64,000 nucleotides of DNA from Flavobacterium algicola (GCF_022399565.1 NZ_JAJTUT010000004.1:62001-126000); one strand, 5' to 3'; counted from the stretch's first letter, positions 42,665 through 52,885 are shown. Program-made: numbers and translations. Notes: a model not told the origin generated them from the letters alone.

Positions 42665-43141
42665 ATGAAAAATATAGCAATAGCACTCGTATTACTTTTT
42701 GTAGTAAGTTGTTCAAATAATTATGAAGCACCCCCTTATCCTTTTCAGGATGTGTCTTATTATTCGAGTTTAAGCGGACGAGATCTTAATCTTTCACCGG
42801 TTCAAGCAGGTACAAACCTTACTTTTATCGATTTTTCACAAGGAGCTTTATCGCATGAATGGAGTATAGAAACTGGAAATTTTTACTTAAAAGAAAAATT
42901 TCCAACTACTACTGGTGCAGATCTTACTCCGTATATAGATACAGAAAAAGGATTGACAACTACTGACGCAAAAGCACATGTATTGTTTCCTAATGTTGGA
43001 ACTTTTAAGATTACTCTCACTAATACCTACAGTGAAAAGGTTACATATAAAGGAGCTATTCCCATTGATGCTGTTAAAGTAGGAGATGTTTGGGTTTTTA
43101 CTAAAGTTTTTGAAATCACTGTAAAAGCAAAAGTAAATTAA
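42665..43141 (+). CDS. Small surface lipoprotein with PKD-like fold
   Basis: A 158-residue lipoprotein (signal MKNIAIALVLLFVVSC with lipobox Cys16). The mature part reads as one beta-sandwich: LTFIDFSQGALSHEWSIETG and VLFPNVGTFKITLTNTYS resemble PKD-type domains. It starts 6 bases after the SusD stop, the position where other loci encode SusE/F or surface glycan-binding proteins, so it is probably a third surface component helping to capture the glycan. No catalytic motif is visible. Confidence 0.8.
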   Translation: MKNIAIALVLLFVVSCSNNYEAPPYPFQDVSYYSSLSGRDLNLSPVQAGTNLTFIDFSQGALSHEWSIETGNFYLKEKFPTTTGADLTPYIDTEKGLTTTDAKAHVLFPNVGTFKITLTNTYSEKVTYKGAIPIDAVKVGDVWVFTKVFEITVKAKVN

Positions 43142-43177
43142 GACAGTATATTAAACACATTTTTTGTAGTTAGTTTT

Positions 43178-43220
43178 AGAGGCTATTTCGCTTTGTAAGT
43201 GGAGTAGTCTCTTTTTTTTT
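43178..43220 (+). terminator. Rho-independent terminator
   Basis: An 8-pair stem with one G.T pair (AGAGGCTA at 43178-43185, TAGTCTCT at 43205-43212) followed by eight further T residues. It ends the SusC/SusD/lipoprotein operon. The remaining spacer to 43473 shows nothing else. Confidence 0.75.
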
Positions 43221-43473
43221 ATTATAAGTTTTTGATTCCATTAATAGGTAGCACTCTCGTAATTTATCTTTAAAATTGTGATATATTTATTTTATCTGTT
43301 TTAAATTATACATTAATTCTGTGTTTTTGTTAGTACATGCTTTTTAACGTATTAGCCTTTGAGACTATGAAATCCGACAAAAAATGTTTCATTTTTTTCT
43401 TTCTTTAGGAATAATTTTCACTAATTTTTTAGAGAAGTTATATAAATACCTAATAAGATAGTTCTTGTATTTT

Positions 43474-44325
43474 ATGAAATTAATTTTAAAAAACCCCGAA
43501 AATTTTGGGAATGCTCATTTGAATATCCGAGCGGCTTTAGTGCCTTGTAAAGATTCCTTTTGGCATTATCATTCACAATTTGAATTGTTGTACATCTCTG
43601 AAAGCATTGTGTGTGTTTTGTAGGAGATAATGTTTCTCATTTTTTACCAGGTGATTTGGTATTGGTTGGTCCTTTTTTACCTCATTAATGGCGTAACGAT
43701 CCTTCGTATTTTGATGAAAATCAGGATACTCATTTGAAAACCATAATATTAAAATTCACTAAGAATTTTTTAGGAGAAGGAACCTTCAATAATCCAGAAT
43801 TTTCAGGAATCAATCATTTGTTGGAACAATTTAAATTTGGTGTATCCTTCAGTAAAAATCTAAGTGAAAAACTACACAACGATTTGATTGAAATTGTGGA
43901 TTTGTCCCTAGCGGAACAATTGATAAAGTTTCTTGGTTTGTTACACCGATTGTCATTATCGCCAGAAAATGAATTGTTGTCCTCATCAGATATGAGCCAG
44001 TTAATAACAGATGATTCTGGTCGATTAGATACGGTAATTAAGCATATTTCTGATAATTATGCTAATAATATTAATTTAACACAAGTGGCAGATATTGCTT
44101 GTATCCAATTCTTTTTGTCGATTTTTTAAAAAAATGACTAATAAAATGTTTACAGAGTTTTTGAATGAAGTTCGTATACGTAATGCTTTGCGTTTATTGA
44201 TACAAGAGGACTTACCGATTTCAGAAGTAAGTCATTTAGTGGGTTATAAATCCATTACCAATTTTAATAAACAATTTAAACATATCAAGGGTAGCACACC
44301 TAAGAATTACAAATCTGCTTTGTAA
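43474..44325 (+). pseudogene. AraC-family regulator, broken by two frameshifts and a stop
   Basis: Collinear over its length with the intact AraC protein at 12212. The first frame (43474-43623) gives the cupin start (FWHYHSQFELLYISES) and stops at 43621. The following segment FVGDNVSHFLPGDLVLVGPF is in another frame and has an in-frame TAA at 43686-43688 just after PFLPH, then continues to 44129. A further shift near 44100 leads into SNSFCRFFKKMTNKMFTEFL and the second helix-turn-helix to the stop at 44325. Three separate lesions make a sequencing artefact unlikely. It once would have been a second sugar-responsive regulator at the right half of the locus. Confidence 0.85.
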
Positions 44326-44449
44326 AAATCTGATGTATTGGTTGTCTGATTTAATTTTTTTAAGTTGAAAAAGCTTCTAAAATAATTTTTAATAGTGTTT
44401 TAAAATTACTATTATTTTGTTAATTTGAAAAGGTTAGTTTTTTAGAAAG

Positions 44450-44514
44450 GATAATTTTGGTCTTATTTAGGGTAAAATAGGCCTTATGGTACTACGGTTT
44501 TATTTTTAACTTTA
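44450..44514 (+). promoter_or_regulatory. Locus-type promoter of the small periplasmic protein gene
   Basis: GATAATTTT at 44450 and GGTAAAATA at 44471, 21 bp apart. TAACTTTA (44507-44514) begins 57 bp from the first repeat and matches TAnnTTTG except for the last base. The ATG follows 30 bp later. Confidence 0.55.
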
Positions 44515-44543
44515 TTGATTATTAAACCAATTAATATTAAACT

Positions 44544-44900
44544 ATGAAACGAATTATTTTAGTACTTACATTACTAATGGCAGTTACTGCATCATTTGCA
44601 CAAGATAAATGGCAACAAAAACAAATCAACTATTTTGTTGATTCGGCAGTAAAAGAATTTGCACTATCTGATAATCAGAAAAAAGACCTGACGACATTAC
44701 GTACTACTGTGGTAATGGCATATGTTATTTCAGCCGAAAAATTAAAAAAGGGAGAAATTACTGCAGATGAAAAAAAAGAAATAGGTCAGCAAGCTTCTAA
44801 AGACTTTAATGGTGCGATGACTAAAATAACAGGTAAATCGTATGCTGAATTACAACCATTTTTTCAAAAAATGCAAGAAGAAATGAAAAATGTTAAGTAA
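44544..44900 (+). CDS. Small periplasmic helical protein, unknown function
   Basis: A 118-residue protein with signal peptide (MKRIILVLTLLMAVTASFAQ) and a mature part of about 98 residues predicted to be mostly helical, rich in Lys, Gln and Glu. It is a paralogue of the protein at 55922: both share the pattern INYFV-SA-KEF-L and a C-terminal LQPFF-KM-EE. Spacing of charged and hydrophobic residues suggests a helical bundle. It has its own locus-type promoter, which links it to the carrageenan regulon. No family is recognised; a periplasmic chaperone or small binding protein would fit but is speculation. Confidence 0.75.
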   Translation: MKRIILVLTLLMAVTASFAQDKWQQKQINYFVDSAVKEFALSDNQKKDLTTLRTTVVMAYVISAEKLKKGEITADEKKEIGQQASKDFNGAMTKITGKSYAELQPFFQKMQEEMKNVK

Positions 44901-44994
44901 TTTTTTTTTTATTTTATAGTCAAAATATTTCTAAAGCACTTTGTGTAAAGTGATATCAAAAGTTTTCACAATTTTATAAGTGATTTTGAAAAGG

Positions 44995-45021
44995 ATGAGC
45001 TCGATACTATATCGGGCTCAT
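44995..45021 (+). terminator. Probable terminator
   Basis: An 11-pair stem with one G.T pair (ATGAGCTCGAT at 44995-45005, ATCGGGCTCAT at 45011-45021) followed by TGCTTTTAG. The T tail is short. The rest of the 44901-45329 spacer holds no gene and no locus-type repeat. Confidence 0.6.
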
Positions 45022-45329
45022 TGCTTTTAGATTAAATTTATTCAGATTTTACAACACTAATTCAATTGATGTAAATTTTACGCATAATGAAACTAGGGAA
45101 TGATATTATTAATGGTAATTCTAAAAGAATAGTTCTGTAATAAACAAAGAACCTGCGTGGGGGGCTATAATTAAAGGAAGGAAAAATAGTTTTTGTAAAT
45201 GTAATTATTTTTCTAACCGTTGATTTCTTTTGTCTTGTTATAGATTTTTCAAAAGACGATCTAGATATTAGTACTTGCAAGACTATAAAAGAGAGATAAA
45301 TAAGTTAGGATTTTAAATAAATTAAACCA

Positions 45330-47615
45330 GTGAAACATTCAAAATTAATAAGTCTATTGTTTATTCTAGGAATGATAGGGACAAGCTTCGCTCAAGATTT
45401 TGAGAAGGATGCACAAGCTAAAATAAAAACGTTAAACGGACTAATTGCTAAAGTTGAAAAACAAGGTAAGGATGTATTGAAAGAAAAAATGACTGTGCGC
45501 ACCGCGGAAGTTTTTTTAGACTTTGCTAATTGGGATGCCAAAAACATCGAACAAAACACGAATTTGTTCAAGATGACCACTCCTTATAGAAACAATGCTG
45601 CGCAAATGGCACAAGACTTGCCTAATTTTGAACGTGCTGATGTGGTTAAAATGTTGGACGAAGCCATTGCCTATATCACACTTTTGAAAGAAGGAAAAGT
45701 AATAAGAAAACCAGCGCCGAATATCGAATGGGATAAAGTTATTATCGAAAAAGACCAAATAACCTACAACAAACGTCCCGTTTTTCTAGCCGATTACACT
45801 TGGAAACCAGATGTGCCTATATTAACCGAATTTTTTGGAAACAAGGGAGGACATTATATTTCCCCGAAACAAGTTTTGGATGAAAAAGGAACGATTCAGC
45901 ACTCTGTCATTAAAGACTTGGATACCAAAAACGACAAGCGACCTTGGTTTGTTTTCATAGATAGTGGGCATATGCCAGACTGGTTCAGTGGCAAAGTAGG
46001 GACTGAAGCGACCCAATTGATGGGAGGGCCATTTTATCATTATGATATTGACCAGCAGGGAACAAAAGAGATTATTTCGAATCTATTTAAAGAGACGGTT
46101 TCGAGAATGGCAGGCAAAAAGTACAATGCTTTAGGATATATGTTAGCCAATGAACCCCGTTGGATTACCTATAAAGATAGTACTAAGAAAGTATGGTACA
46201 ACAGCAGCGTAGGTGAAAATACCATCGAAAAATTTAAAGTTTGGTTGCAAAACAAACACCATTCTATTGCAAATTTAAACCAATTGTGGAAAACGAATTT
46301 CAGTTCTTTTGATACGGTAAAATTGGATATTCCTATTGATATTGCCTTAGTAGGAACAGCGCAGTGGTACGATTGGAACACCTTTAATGATCAACGTGTG
46401 GTCGATTGGTTTACATGGATGAAAGGTGAGCTTCGTAAGAATGATCCAAAAGCTAAATCACATTTGAAGATTATGCCTTCATTTTTTACTGATAATGACC
46501 CTTGTACGGGTATTGATTTGGAGAGACTAACAGAGTTGAGCGAAATCAATGGTAATGATTGTGCGGCACATTACAATAATACTAAAAAAGAAAAAGAAGG
46601 TTGGCAAGACAATTATGTTTTTGGTTGGAGAGAACTTTTTTTAGGGTATGATTTTTTGAAATCGGTACGTCCTAATCAAATTAATTTTAATACAGAAAGT
46701 CATTTGTTGAGTACAGGACATACACGTGATTTGTATATGAATCCCAAGTACGTAAGGGCTGCCTATTGGGCTGCGCACACCTTAGGGATGAATGCTTCAC
46801 AGACATGGTATTGGCCTAGAAAAGCGGATGGTTCTTTGAAAGAAAACTTTAAAGACAATGCGTATGGCGGTTCCAACAACCAGCAACCTCGCGTCACTAA
46901 TGAGTTGCATTCAACGATGATGGATTTGAATACCTATAGTGAGGAAATTATGGCAATGCAGCGCCAAGCAAAACCTATTCGGATTTTTTATTCCGTCACT
47001 TCGGCTCATAACAAAAGAGACTATATGGATGATTTATTTAAACTATACGAGTCATTAAACTTTGAGGGTGTTCCGTTGGGTTTTGCAACAAAAAAAATAT
47101 TGGAACAACAAAATCATTCGAATTGGGATGTGGTTTTAGTGCGAAAAACAGAACGCGTGACTCAGGATGAATTAAAGCAAATTCAAAGTTATTTAGATAA
47201 AGGAGGTGTCGTACTAGTGGATGATGTCAGTTTGAAATCTAATGAGTATGGTGTTAGTTTACCAGCATTGAAAGAAAGTAAAGGAAAACTGATTGTAGTT
47301 AATGCTATTGCTGAAATGAAGTCAAAAGCCTTATCCATTGTAGAACAAAAAAAGCATCTACCTGAAGTGCTTATTGTTGAAGAGAATGGGACAAGTCTAA
47401 AAGGCTGTACTTGGAAATGTGTCAAGAATGAAAAAGGTAATAATGTACTGTCTATCATTAATATGGGTAAGAACGAAGCAAAATTGACTATTAAGTTAAA
47501 AAAAGCTAAAAATGGAACTAGTTGCTATGATTTAATTAATGGAATAGCAGTGTCTTCTCAACCGATATTAAAACCTAATGAGGTATTATTTGTGGAGTTA
47601 AAGGATAAAAAGTAG
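45330..47615 (+). CDS. GH42-like clan GH-A hydrolase, probable beta-galactan-cleaving enzyme
   Basis: A 761-residue exported enzyme; translation starts at a GTG, giving signal M(V)KHSKLISLLFILGMIGTSFAQ. After a helical N-terminal segment there is a TIM barrel with acid/base Glu275 (MLANEPRW) and probable nucleophile Glu456 (NFNTESH), then a GH42-like trimerisation-type domain (PIRIFYSVTSAHNK, LEQQNHSNWDVVLVRK) and a small C-terminal sandwich. GH42-like enzymes are found in several red-algal galactan loci, where some act on beta-carrageenan-type or neocarrabiose substrates (GH167 is one such family). It would act downstream of sulfatases. A decayed paralogue follows at 47820. Confidence 0.8.
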   Translation: MKHSKLISLLFILGMIGTSFAQDFEKDAQAKIKTLNGLIAKVEKQGKDVLKEKMTVRTAEVFLDFANWDAKNIEQNTNLFKMTTPYRNNAAQMAQDLPNFERADVVKMLDEAIAYITLLKEGKVIRKPAPNIEWDKVIIEKDQITYNKRPVFLADYTWKPDVPILTEFFGNKGGHYISPKQVLDEKGTIQHSVIKDLDTKNDKRPWFVFIDSGHMPDWFSGKVGTEATQLMGGPFYHYDIDQQGTKEIISNLFKETVSRMAGKKYNALGYMLANEPRWITYKDSTKKVWYNSSVGENTIEKFKVWLQNKHHSIANLNQLWKTNFSSFDTVKLDIPIDIALVGTAQWYDWNTFNDQRVVDWFTWMKGELRKNDPKAKSHLKIMPSFFTDNDPCTGIDLERLTELSEINGNDCAAHYNNTKKEKEGWQDNYVFGWRELFLGYDFLKSVRPNQINFNTESHLLSTGHTRDLYMNPKYVRAAYWAAHTLGMNASQTWYWPRKADGSLKENFKDNAYGGSNNQQPRVTNELHSTMMDLNTYSEEIMAMQRQAKPIRIFYSVTSAHNKRDYMDDLFKLYESLNFEGVPLGFATKKILEQQNHSNWDVVLVRKTERVTQDELKQIQSYLDKGGVVLVDDVSLKSNEYGVSLPALKESKGKLIVVNAIAEMKSKALSIVEQKKHLPEVLIVEENGTSLKGCTWKCVKNEKGNNVLSIINMGKNEAKLTIKLKKAKNGTSCYDLINGIAVSSQPILKPNEVLFVELKDKK

Positions 47616-47673
47616 TGTTTTTTAAAATAGTACAACTACAAAATTATAATGTGGTTTTGCAAAATGATAACTT

Positions 47674-47702
47674 AAGAGGGTGATTTTTCATCCTCTTTTT
47701 TT
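47674..47702 (+). terminator. Rho-independent terminator
   Basis: A 10-pair stem with one G.T pair (AAGAGGGTGA at 47674-47683, TCATCCTCTT at 47688-47697) with T tail after the GH42-like gene. Confidence 0.88.
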
Positions 47703-47704
47703 GG

Positions 47705-47769
47705 GTTTATAATTAGCTAATTATTGATAATTTCGGGTTAATCTTATCATATTCTCTTTTGTAAGTTTG
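47705..47769 (+). promoter_or_regulatory. Degenerate locus-type promoter before the broken GH42-like gene
   Basis: The second repeat GATAATTTC (47726) and the -7 element TAAGTTTG (47762-47769, full TAnnTTTG match) are 36 bp apart, the same as at the intact sites. The first-repeat position (47705) reads GTTTATAAT and matches poorly. It may be a decayed promoter. Confidence 0.3.
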
Positions 47770-47819
47770 GTTATTATTTCTAATACTTTTTACTTTTCTT
47801 AATATTAAAGCAATATTTT

Positions 47820-50491
47820 ATGACAAAAATTACTTTATTGTTTAGTAATTCTATAAATACATTATTCAAACGTTTATTGTTGTTGACGCTGTTATTGCCT
47901 CTCTTAAGTTTTTCTCAAGTGATTTATACTGGACACTATGATACTAGTGGATGGAACAATCTTTTGAGTCAAGTTAATGCTAAGAAATCAACTCATGATA
48001 ACTTAATTGTTCAGGCTCAAGGCCAAAGTTTAGAAGTAGCTTACGCTGTAGGATCTAAATTAACAGTTGATGAATTTATTAAATATGCTACTTGGGATTT
48101 CAACAATTATTCGACCTTAAATACTGTTTATAAAACCTTAACTTCACATTATAATGGTGCTAAAAGTCAGTTGGAATTTTATGGTGTTACCGCACCCGCT
48201 GATCCAGCCAAAGTAGCGCCTTTTCAAGAACTCTATGACTGTATTAAAGTACTAGATTTTTCAATTAGTGAATTAAACAAACAGATAGCACTGTTTTATC
48301 ACCTACACCTAATTTTGTCACTGAGGCACCAAATGTAAAATTAGACGGAGCATTTTATAAAATAAACAATAATACAAAAGTTGTTTTTCCGAGCACCTTG
48401 TGGGGAATACCTGCCACTACTAATTTAATGAATACTGTAAGTTTTCAAGGAAGTGCTTTTTATTCGCCTGCGCAAACACAATCACCGGATGGATTTATAA
48501 CACCTAATTATGCATTAAATCAAGCTAATGCAATGGCGAGTAATATAAATGAAGGTCAAGTGCCACAACAAATACATCTTACACATACCAATCTTCCTAG
48601 TTGGATGATTACGGCAAATCCTAATATTGGGGCATATCCTCGAGCTGTTGTTCATTATGATATTGATTATCCTGGATTAGCAACCTATAATCAGAATATG
48701 ATGGTTCCTTTTGTTTCACAAATTGTGTCTAAGGCAGGGACAACACCTTTAGTTCATGTGATAATGAATGAACCTCACTGGGAATTAGAGCAAGGAGCTC
48801 CGGGAGCTAGTACAGGAGTCTCGGAATATACTTATCTTAAATTTGAAAGTTTTTTGCAATCCAAATATGGAACGATTGCTAATCTAAACGTAGTATATGC
48901 TCCTTTTAATGGCAATGTGAATTTTGCAAGTTTCAAGGCGGATATAGATAAATATACTTGCTCGTTGCAAACCGTAAACAGAGGAACGCCTTCATGGTAT
49001 GATTGGTGTCGATTTAATATGGACAGAGTTAATGCTTAAACCTTGTCATTAAATGGCAATATACGTTAATCTGATCCAAATTCGCCTGTTTTAGTTAAGT
49101 TGTTAGGCAAGCAATTTCAAGAAGACGGAGGAGATGATGGTATAGATATTGAGTATCAATAAGATTTACAGGAAATGATGGGAGCTGATTTTCAGGTGGT
49201 TCCCAATGAAACTTTTAGAATCCATAACGATCGATATTCTGATTGGAAAAATTGTCATTTTTTAGACTGGAGAGAGCAAACCATCACTCTCGATTTTGCC
49301 AAATCATTACATCCTACAAAACTGTTTTTTGATGCGGAATGGCATGATCTGTTAAGTAATGCTTGGGGAAATATCTAATTATCTCGAGGATATATCCGTC
49401 CGGCTTTATGGATGGGGTTTTCTTTGGGTTTGAGTATGATTAACAACTTGGTGGTGCAATCGTGATACTACGCCTACAACTCCAGCAGCTGATTATGGTT
49501 AGTTTAAGTCGAATGCAACTTCGAGCGGTGTAGTGGGATCAGCCTCGACACAACCTGTAGCCTATGATGATTAAGGAAGAACAATGAAAGAATTGATCGC
49601 TAACGGAAATGCGCTTTGAAGGCTTATTCTGCAAATCGTGAATTTTTGATTTATTTTTGTACAGAGTCAGCTATTCAGGACGCAAGTTATACAGTCAAAT
49701 GACAGATTTTTACGAAGCGCTCAAACTAATCTAGCAACTGTAGGATTTATTACGGCTTCGAAAGTAGCTTCATTAGGCTACACACCAAAAGCGATTATTA
49801 TGCCAGCATCTCTTAATATTTCTAATTCAAGTTTAGATGCGATTAGGAATTATAAAAACGCGCACCCATCAGTTGATATCATGCGATTCAATAGAGCAAG
49901 CGGTACGCAAACCTTTCCTAATAATGCGGTAGGAATAGTGGTAAGTCCTGCAAGAGATGTTTCATTTGCTAACAAATCATTTAATTTTAATATTGCAATA
50001 TTGATAATAAAAAGGAATCTGAGCTCCACCTTAGCAATTCCTAAACCGGTTATTGATTTTACTCAAAAAGATACTGGTGGGAGTGATGCCGTAGGGGGTT
50101 TTGTTTCACAAGGAAAGATGTTGATAATGCTCCATTAGAGTTGTTGATTAATCTAGGGACTTCAGATAGGGTAATAGCCTTTACCGATGCACCAAGTGAT
50201 TTTGTTGATTTGATTACCAAAAAAATGATTTCCAGTACTACTACCAAGAAACCGTATGATGTTTTGTTAATAAGAAAAGGTACTTTATTGGCTAGCCAAA
50301 AAAATGACAAAAACACATTCAAATTTAAAGTGTATCCTAATCTAGCTAAAGATGTTTTAGCGGTAGAAAATGACTATGCAGGAAAATATATTTTGTACAA
50401 TACTTTAGGGAAGGAAATGAAATCGGTTGTTTCAACGGAGAAAAATCTAACAATCACTTTAGAGAATTTAAGTAGTAGTGTGTATTTTTAA
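47820..50491 (+). pseudogene. GH42-like hydrolase with Type IX sorting domain, multiply disrupted
   Basis: A paralogue of the gene at 45330, in pieces. 47820-48338 encodes a signal peptide and helical N-terminus. A shift near 48295 leads into FVTEAPNVKLDGAFYK and then 48398-49039 with acid/base motif IMNEPHWE, ended by a stop at 49037. 49175-49378 keeps the nucleophile region (FFDAEWHD). 49379-49800 is scrambled by stops and shifts. 49800-50138 and 50141-50491 carry the C-terminal domain and a Type IX secretion sorting domain (FKVYPNLAKDVLAVENDYAG). The intact paralogue lacks that sorting domain, so a secreted version of the enzyme has been lost. Confidence 0.88.
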
Positions 50492-50623
50492 AATTTATAT
50501 TTGATGAAGGACTTATGGGGATTCAAATTATAATCATCAATTAAAACGTGTGTTATTTAGTTTGTTAAAAAGGCAGATAATGTATCTCATCTGTTTTTTT
50601 TTTGCTTAAAACAGAAAGTGCTC

Positions 50624-50688
50624 GATAAAATACAGTTATAGAGAGGTAATTATAAGTTAAAATAAAGAATGATTTTTGTTTTATTTTG
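50624..50688 (+). promoter_or_regulatory. Locus-type promoter before the truncated sulfatase
   Basis: GATAAAATA at 50624 and GGTAATTAT at 50645, 21 bp apart. TTATTTTG (50681-50688) begins 57 bp from the first repeat. The promoter appears intact although the gene is not. Confidence 0.7.
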
Positions 50689-50781
50689 TATAAAAGCCTT
50701 CTGTGTCTTCGTAGAAAGGTTTCTGTTAACTAATAAATAATTAGAGTTTTTATTCTTTAAACTCTTTTTAAACCAAAAAAA

Positions 50782-51554
50782 ATGATAAAATATTTACATA
50801 TTTTTCTAGCTAGTTTCATGCTAGTTTCATTGCCTAATTTGGCACAGAATAGAATTAATAAAAGCAATCAGACCAAAGCATCAAAGCCCAATGTTATTGT
50901 AATCTTGGCTGATGATTTAGGGTATGCTGATGTAGGGTTTAATCGTGCTACCAATACTGATGTTTTTCCTGCTGATAGAGGAATTATACCTACACCTAAT
51001 ATTGATGCTTTAGCCAATAATGGAATAATTTGTAAAAATGCTCACGTAGCCCATCCTTTTTGTGGACCAAGTAGGGCAGCATTATTAACTGGTGTGTATC
51101 CTCATAGAATAGGAGCTCAGTATAATTTGCCTAATGATATCACATCAACATTAGGAATCCCTACTAATGAAACTTTTTTCCCCCAATTAATTCAAAAAGA
51201 TGGATCAGGGAATAAACTATATAATACAGCTGCATTTGGGAAATGGCATTTAGGTTTTGTCGAGGGATCTTATCAACCTTTGGATAGAGGATTTGATCAC
51301 TTCTTTGGTTTTTTAGGAGGCGGTAAAAATTACACCAGAGAAGCATATGATAAAATTTGGTATTGAATTTTGATCAACCGATAAACGTATTAGAGATTGA
51401 AATTTTATCCATGTTTGGAAAAGTAATGAAGAGAATTAAAGGGACTAACAAAGATAAACCACGTATCGATATTTCTAGTTTGCCAGCAGGTAATTATTTA
51501 TTAAGAATAAAAGCAGATGGTAAATTATCCGTAGAGAAAATGATAAAAGTATAA
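50782..51554 (+). pseudogene. S1 sulfatase with large internal deletion, Type IX sorting domain kept
   Basis: The first part (50782-51366, 194 residues) has a signal peptide, metal motif LADDLGYADVGFNR, the formylglycine motif C-G-P-S-R-A-A (Cys94), GKWHLG and FFGFLGGGKNYTREAYDK, closely matching the sulfatases at 27317 and 52886. It ends in another frame just where a Type IX sorting domain begins (51357-51554: LNFDQPINVLEIEILSMFGK ... IDISSLPAGNYLLRIK). About 270 residues, including the C-terminal metal ligand and most of the fold, are missing. The product cannot be an active sulfatase. It represents a former secreted sulfatase. Confidence 0.87.
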
Positions 51555-51572
51555 AGGTTTTTTAATTGTTGA

Positions 51573-51612
51573 AAAAAGGTAGTCTGGGGATTTTTCTTGG
51601 ACTGCCTTTTTT
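51573..51612 (+). terminator. Rho-independent terminator
   Basis: A stem formed by AAAAAGGTAGTCT (from 51573) and GGACTGCCTTTTTT (51599-51612), with two G.T pairs and a T tail, following the sulfatase remnant. Confidence 0.7.
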
Positions 51613-51630
51613 GTTTTAGAATAAAGGAAA

Positions 51631-51695
51631 GGTAAAATTAGCTTAGAGCAGGGTAAAATGAGAATATTAGATACAAAATCGTTTTCTTTTATTTG
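51631..51695 (+). promoter_or_regulatory. Locus-type promoter of the GH16 lipoprotein
   Basis: GGTAAAATT at 51631 and GGTAAAATG at 51652, 21 bp apart. TTTATTTG (51688-51695) begins 57 bp from the first repeat, and the ATG is about 55 bp downstream. Confidence 0.75.
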
Positions 51696-51749
51696 TTAGT
51701 TGGGTTTATAATCGTCGGTTAGTTAGTGGTTTGTGAAAAATGTAAAATT

Positions 51750-52724
51750 ATGAGTATGAATATAAATAAAAAGATTGTGTTTTTTGGAATTGTTTTTATA
51801 ACGTTGATAAGTTGCACTAAATCCAAAGAAGACGAAGTAGTTGAAATAATAAAGACAGAAATTATTGAGACTACGCCCAAAGAACTCACACCTTTATCAG
51901 ATCCCAATAATACTGGAGGATGGGTTTTGAATAAAGAAATTAGTGACGAGTTTGATGCTGCAGTTTTGGATGAAACCAAATGGCACATACAAGGAAAAGG
52001 CGGTGTTTATCAGTCTAATTTTATAGGTAGAGCACCCTCTCAATTCTCTACGGATAATGTTCGGCTTGAAAACGGAATGTTGAAATTAGAAACCCGTTGG
52101 GAACCTACTTTTAATTTTTCAACAAAAATTGATAATGGGGTAAAATATGAAAATATTACCACGGCTGCTATTATTGGTAAAAAAGAGTTTACTTATGGCT
52201 ACATGGAAGTCAAGTCAAAAGCGGCTGATTGTGAGGTAACCAGTTCTTTTTGGGCAACAGGATCAGGTGTTGAATTTGATTTTTTTGAAATGTTTGGCGA
52301 TCACAAGCAACCTTCTAAAGAAACCGCAGGAAAGGAACGCGAACTTTGGTGGTCTATCCATGATTGGAGTAGTGCTGGTTCGGGTAGAACGACTTATACA
52401 GAGTACCAAGATTTAGGTTTTAGAGTGGCAGCGGCTTTTCATGTTTATGGATTTGAGTGGAGTGCTGATGGAGTGAAAATTTATATTGACGGTAAGTTAT
52501 TTAGAGATGTATCAAGAACGGCTATCAATTCGTATGATGATGTTTTAAAGAATAATGGAGGCAACGGATCTAATGAGAATTTTGTCATCACAAAGCCTAT
52601 AAAAATTTGGTTTGACCAAGAAACTTTTCCTTGGCATGGTGTTCCAGATACAAAAGAAGAAGTAGGAAGCAATGGAACTATAGACTTTGAAATTGAATAT
52701 TTAAGAGTTTGGCATAAAAAATAA
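51750..52724 (+). CDS. GH16 galactanase, outer-membrane lipoprotein
   Basis: The start at 51750 (MSMNINKKIVFFGIVFITLI then SC) gives a lipobox with Cys22; an ATG at 51756 is also possible, and the longer frame to 51726 spoils the signal. The GH16 domain has the catalytic motif EFDFFE (Glu175, Asp177, Glu180) and the tail FEIEYLRVWHKK. The motif differs from the EIDVVE of the secreted enzyme, so it probably belongs to another GH16 subfamily, perhaps cutting less sulfated or hybrid galactans (furcellaran- or porphyran-type). It is a paralogue of the protein at 54925 (shared LSDPNNTGxWVLN opening). Surface anchoring suggests trimming of chains before import. Confidence 0.85.
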   Translation: MSMNINKKIVFFGIVFITLISCTKSKEDEVVEIIKTEIIETTPKELTPLSDPNNTGGWVLNKEISDEFDAAVLDETKWHIQGKGGVYQSNFIGRAPSQFSTDNVRLENGMLKLETRWEPTFNFSTKIDNGVKYENITTAAIIGKKEFTYGYMEVKSKAADCEVTSSFWATGSGVEFDFFEMFGDHKQPSKETAGKERELWWSIHDWSSAGSGRTTYTEYQDLGFRVAAAFHVYGFEWSADGVKIYIDGKLFRDVSRTAINSYDDVLKNNGGNGSNENFVITKPIKIWFDQETFPWHGVPDTKEEVGSNGTIDFEIEYLRVWHKK

Positions 52725-52744
52725 ATCGTTTGGAAAAGACTTAG

Positions 52745-52809
52745 GGTAAAATAATGTAAGTAGTTGGTAAAAAACAATGCTTGATATTGCTGTTTAAACC
52801 CTTAGTTTG
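52745..52809 (+). promoter_or_regulatory. Locus-type promoter of the sulfatase at 52886
   Basis: GGTAAAATA at 52745 and GGTAAAAAA at 52766, 21 bp apart. TTAGTTTG (52802-52809) begins 57 bp from the first repeat. No terminator separates it from the GH16 gene upstream. Confidence 0.75.
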
Positions 52810-52885
52810 TAGAAGTGCTGTTTTTTTAATGAATGCATTGATAAAAATGGAACGGAATAATTTTTAATGATCTATTATAAATAAA

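Noticed and set aside
45114..45120. GGTAATT before the GH42-like gene as a locus-type repeat
   Set aside because: No partner repeat 21 bp away and no -7 element 36 bp downstream.
45062..45280. 72-residue minus-strand frame upstream of the GH42-like gene
   Set aside because: No recognisable domain or signal, no ribosome-binding context; likely chance.
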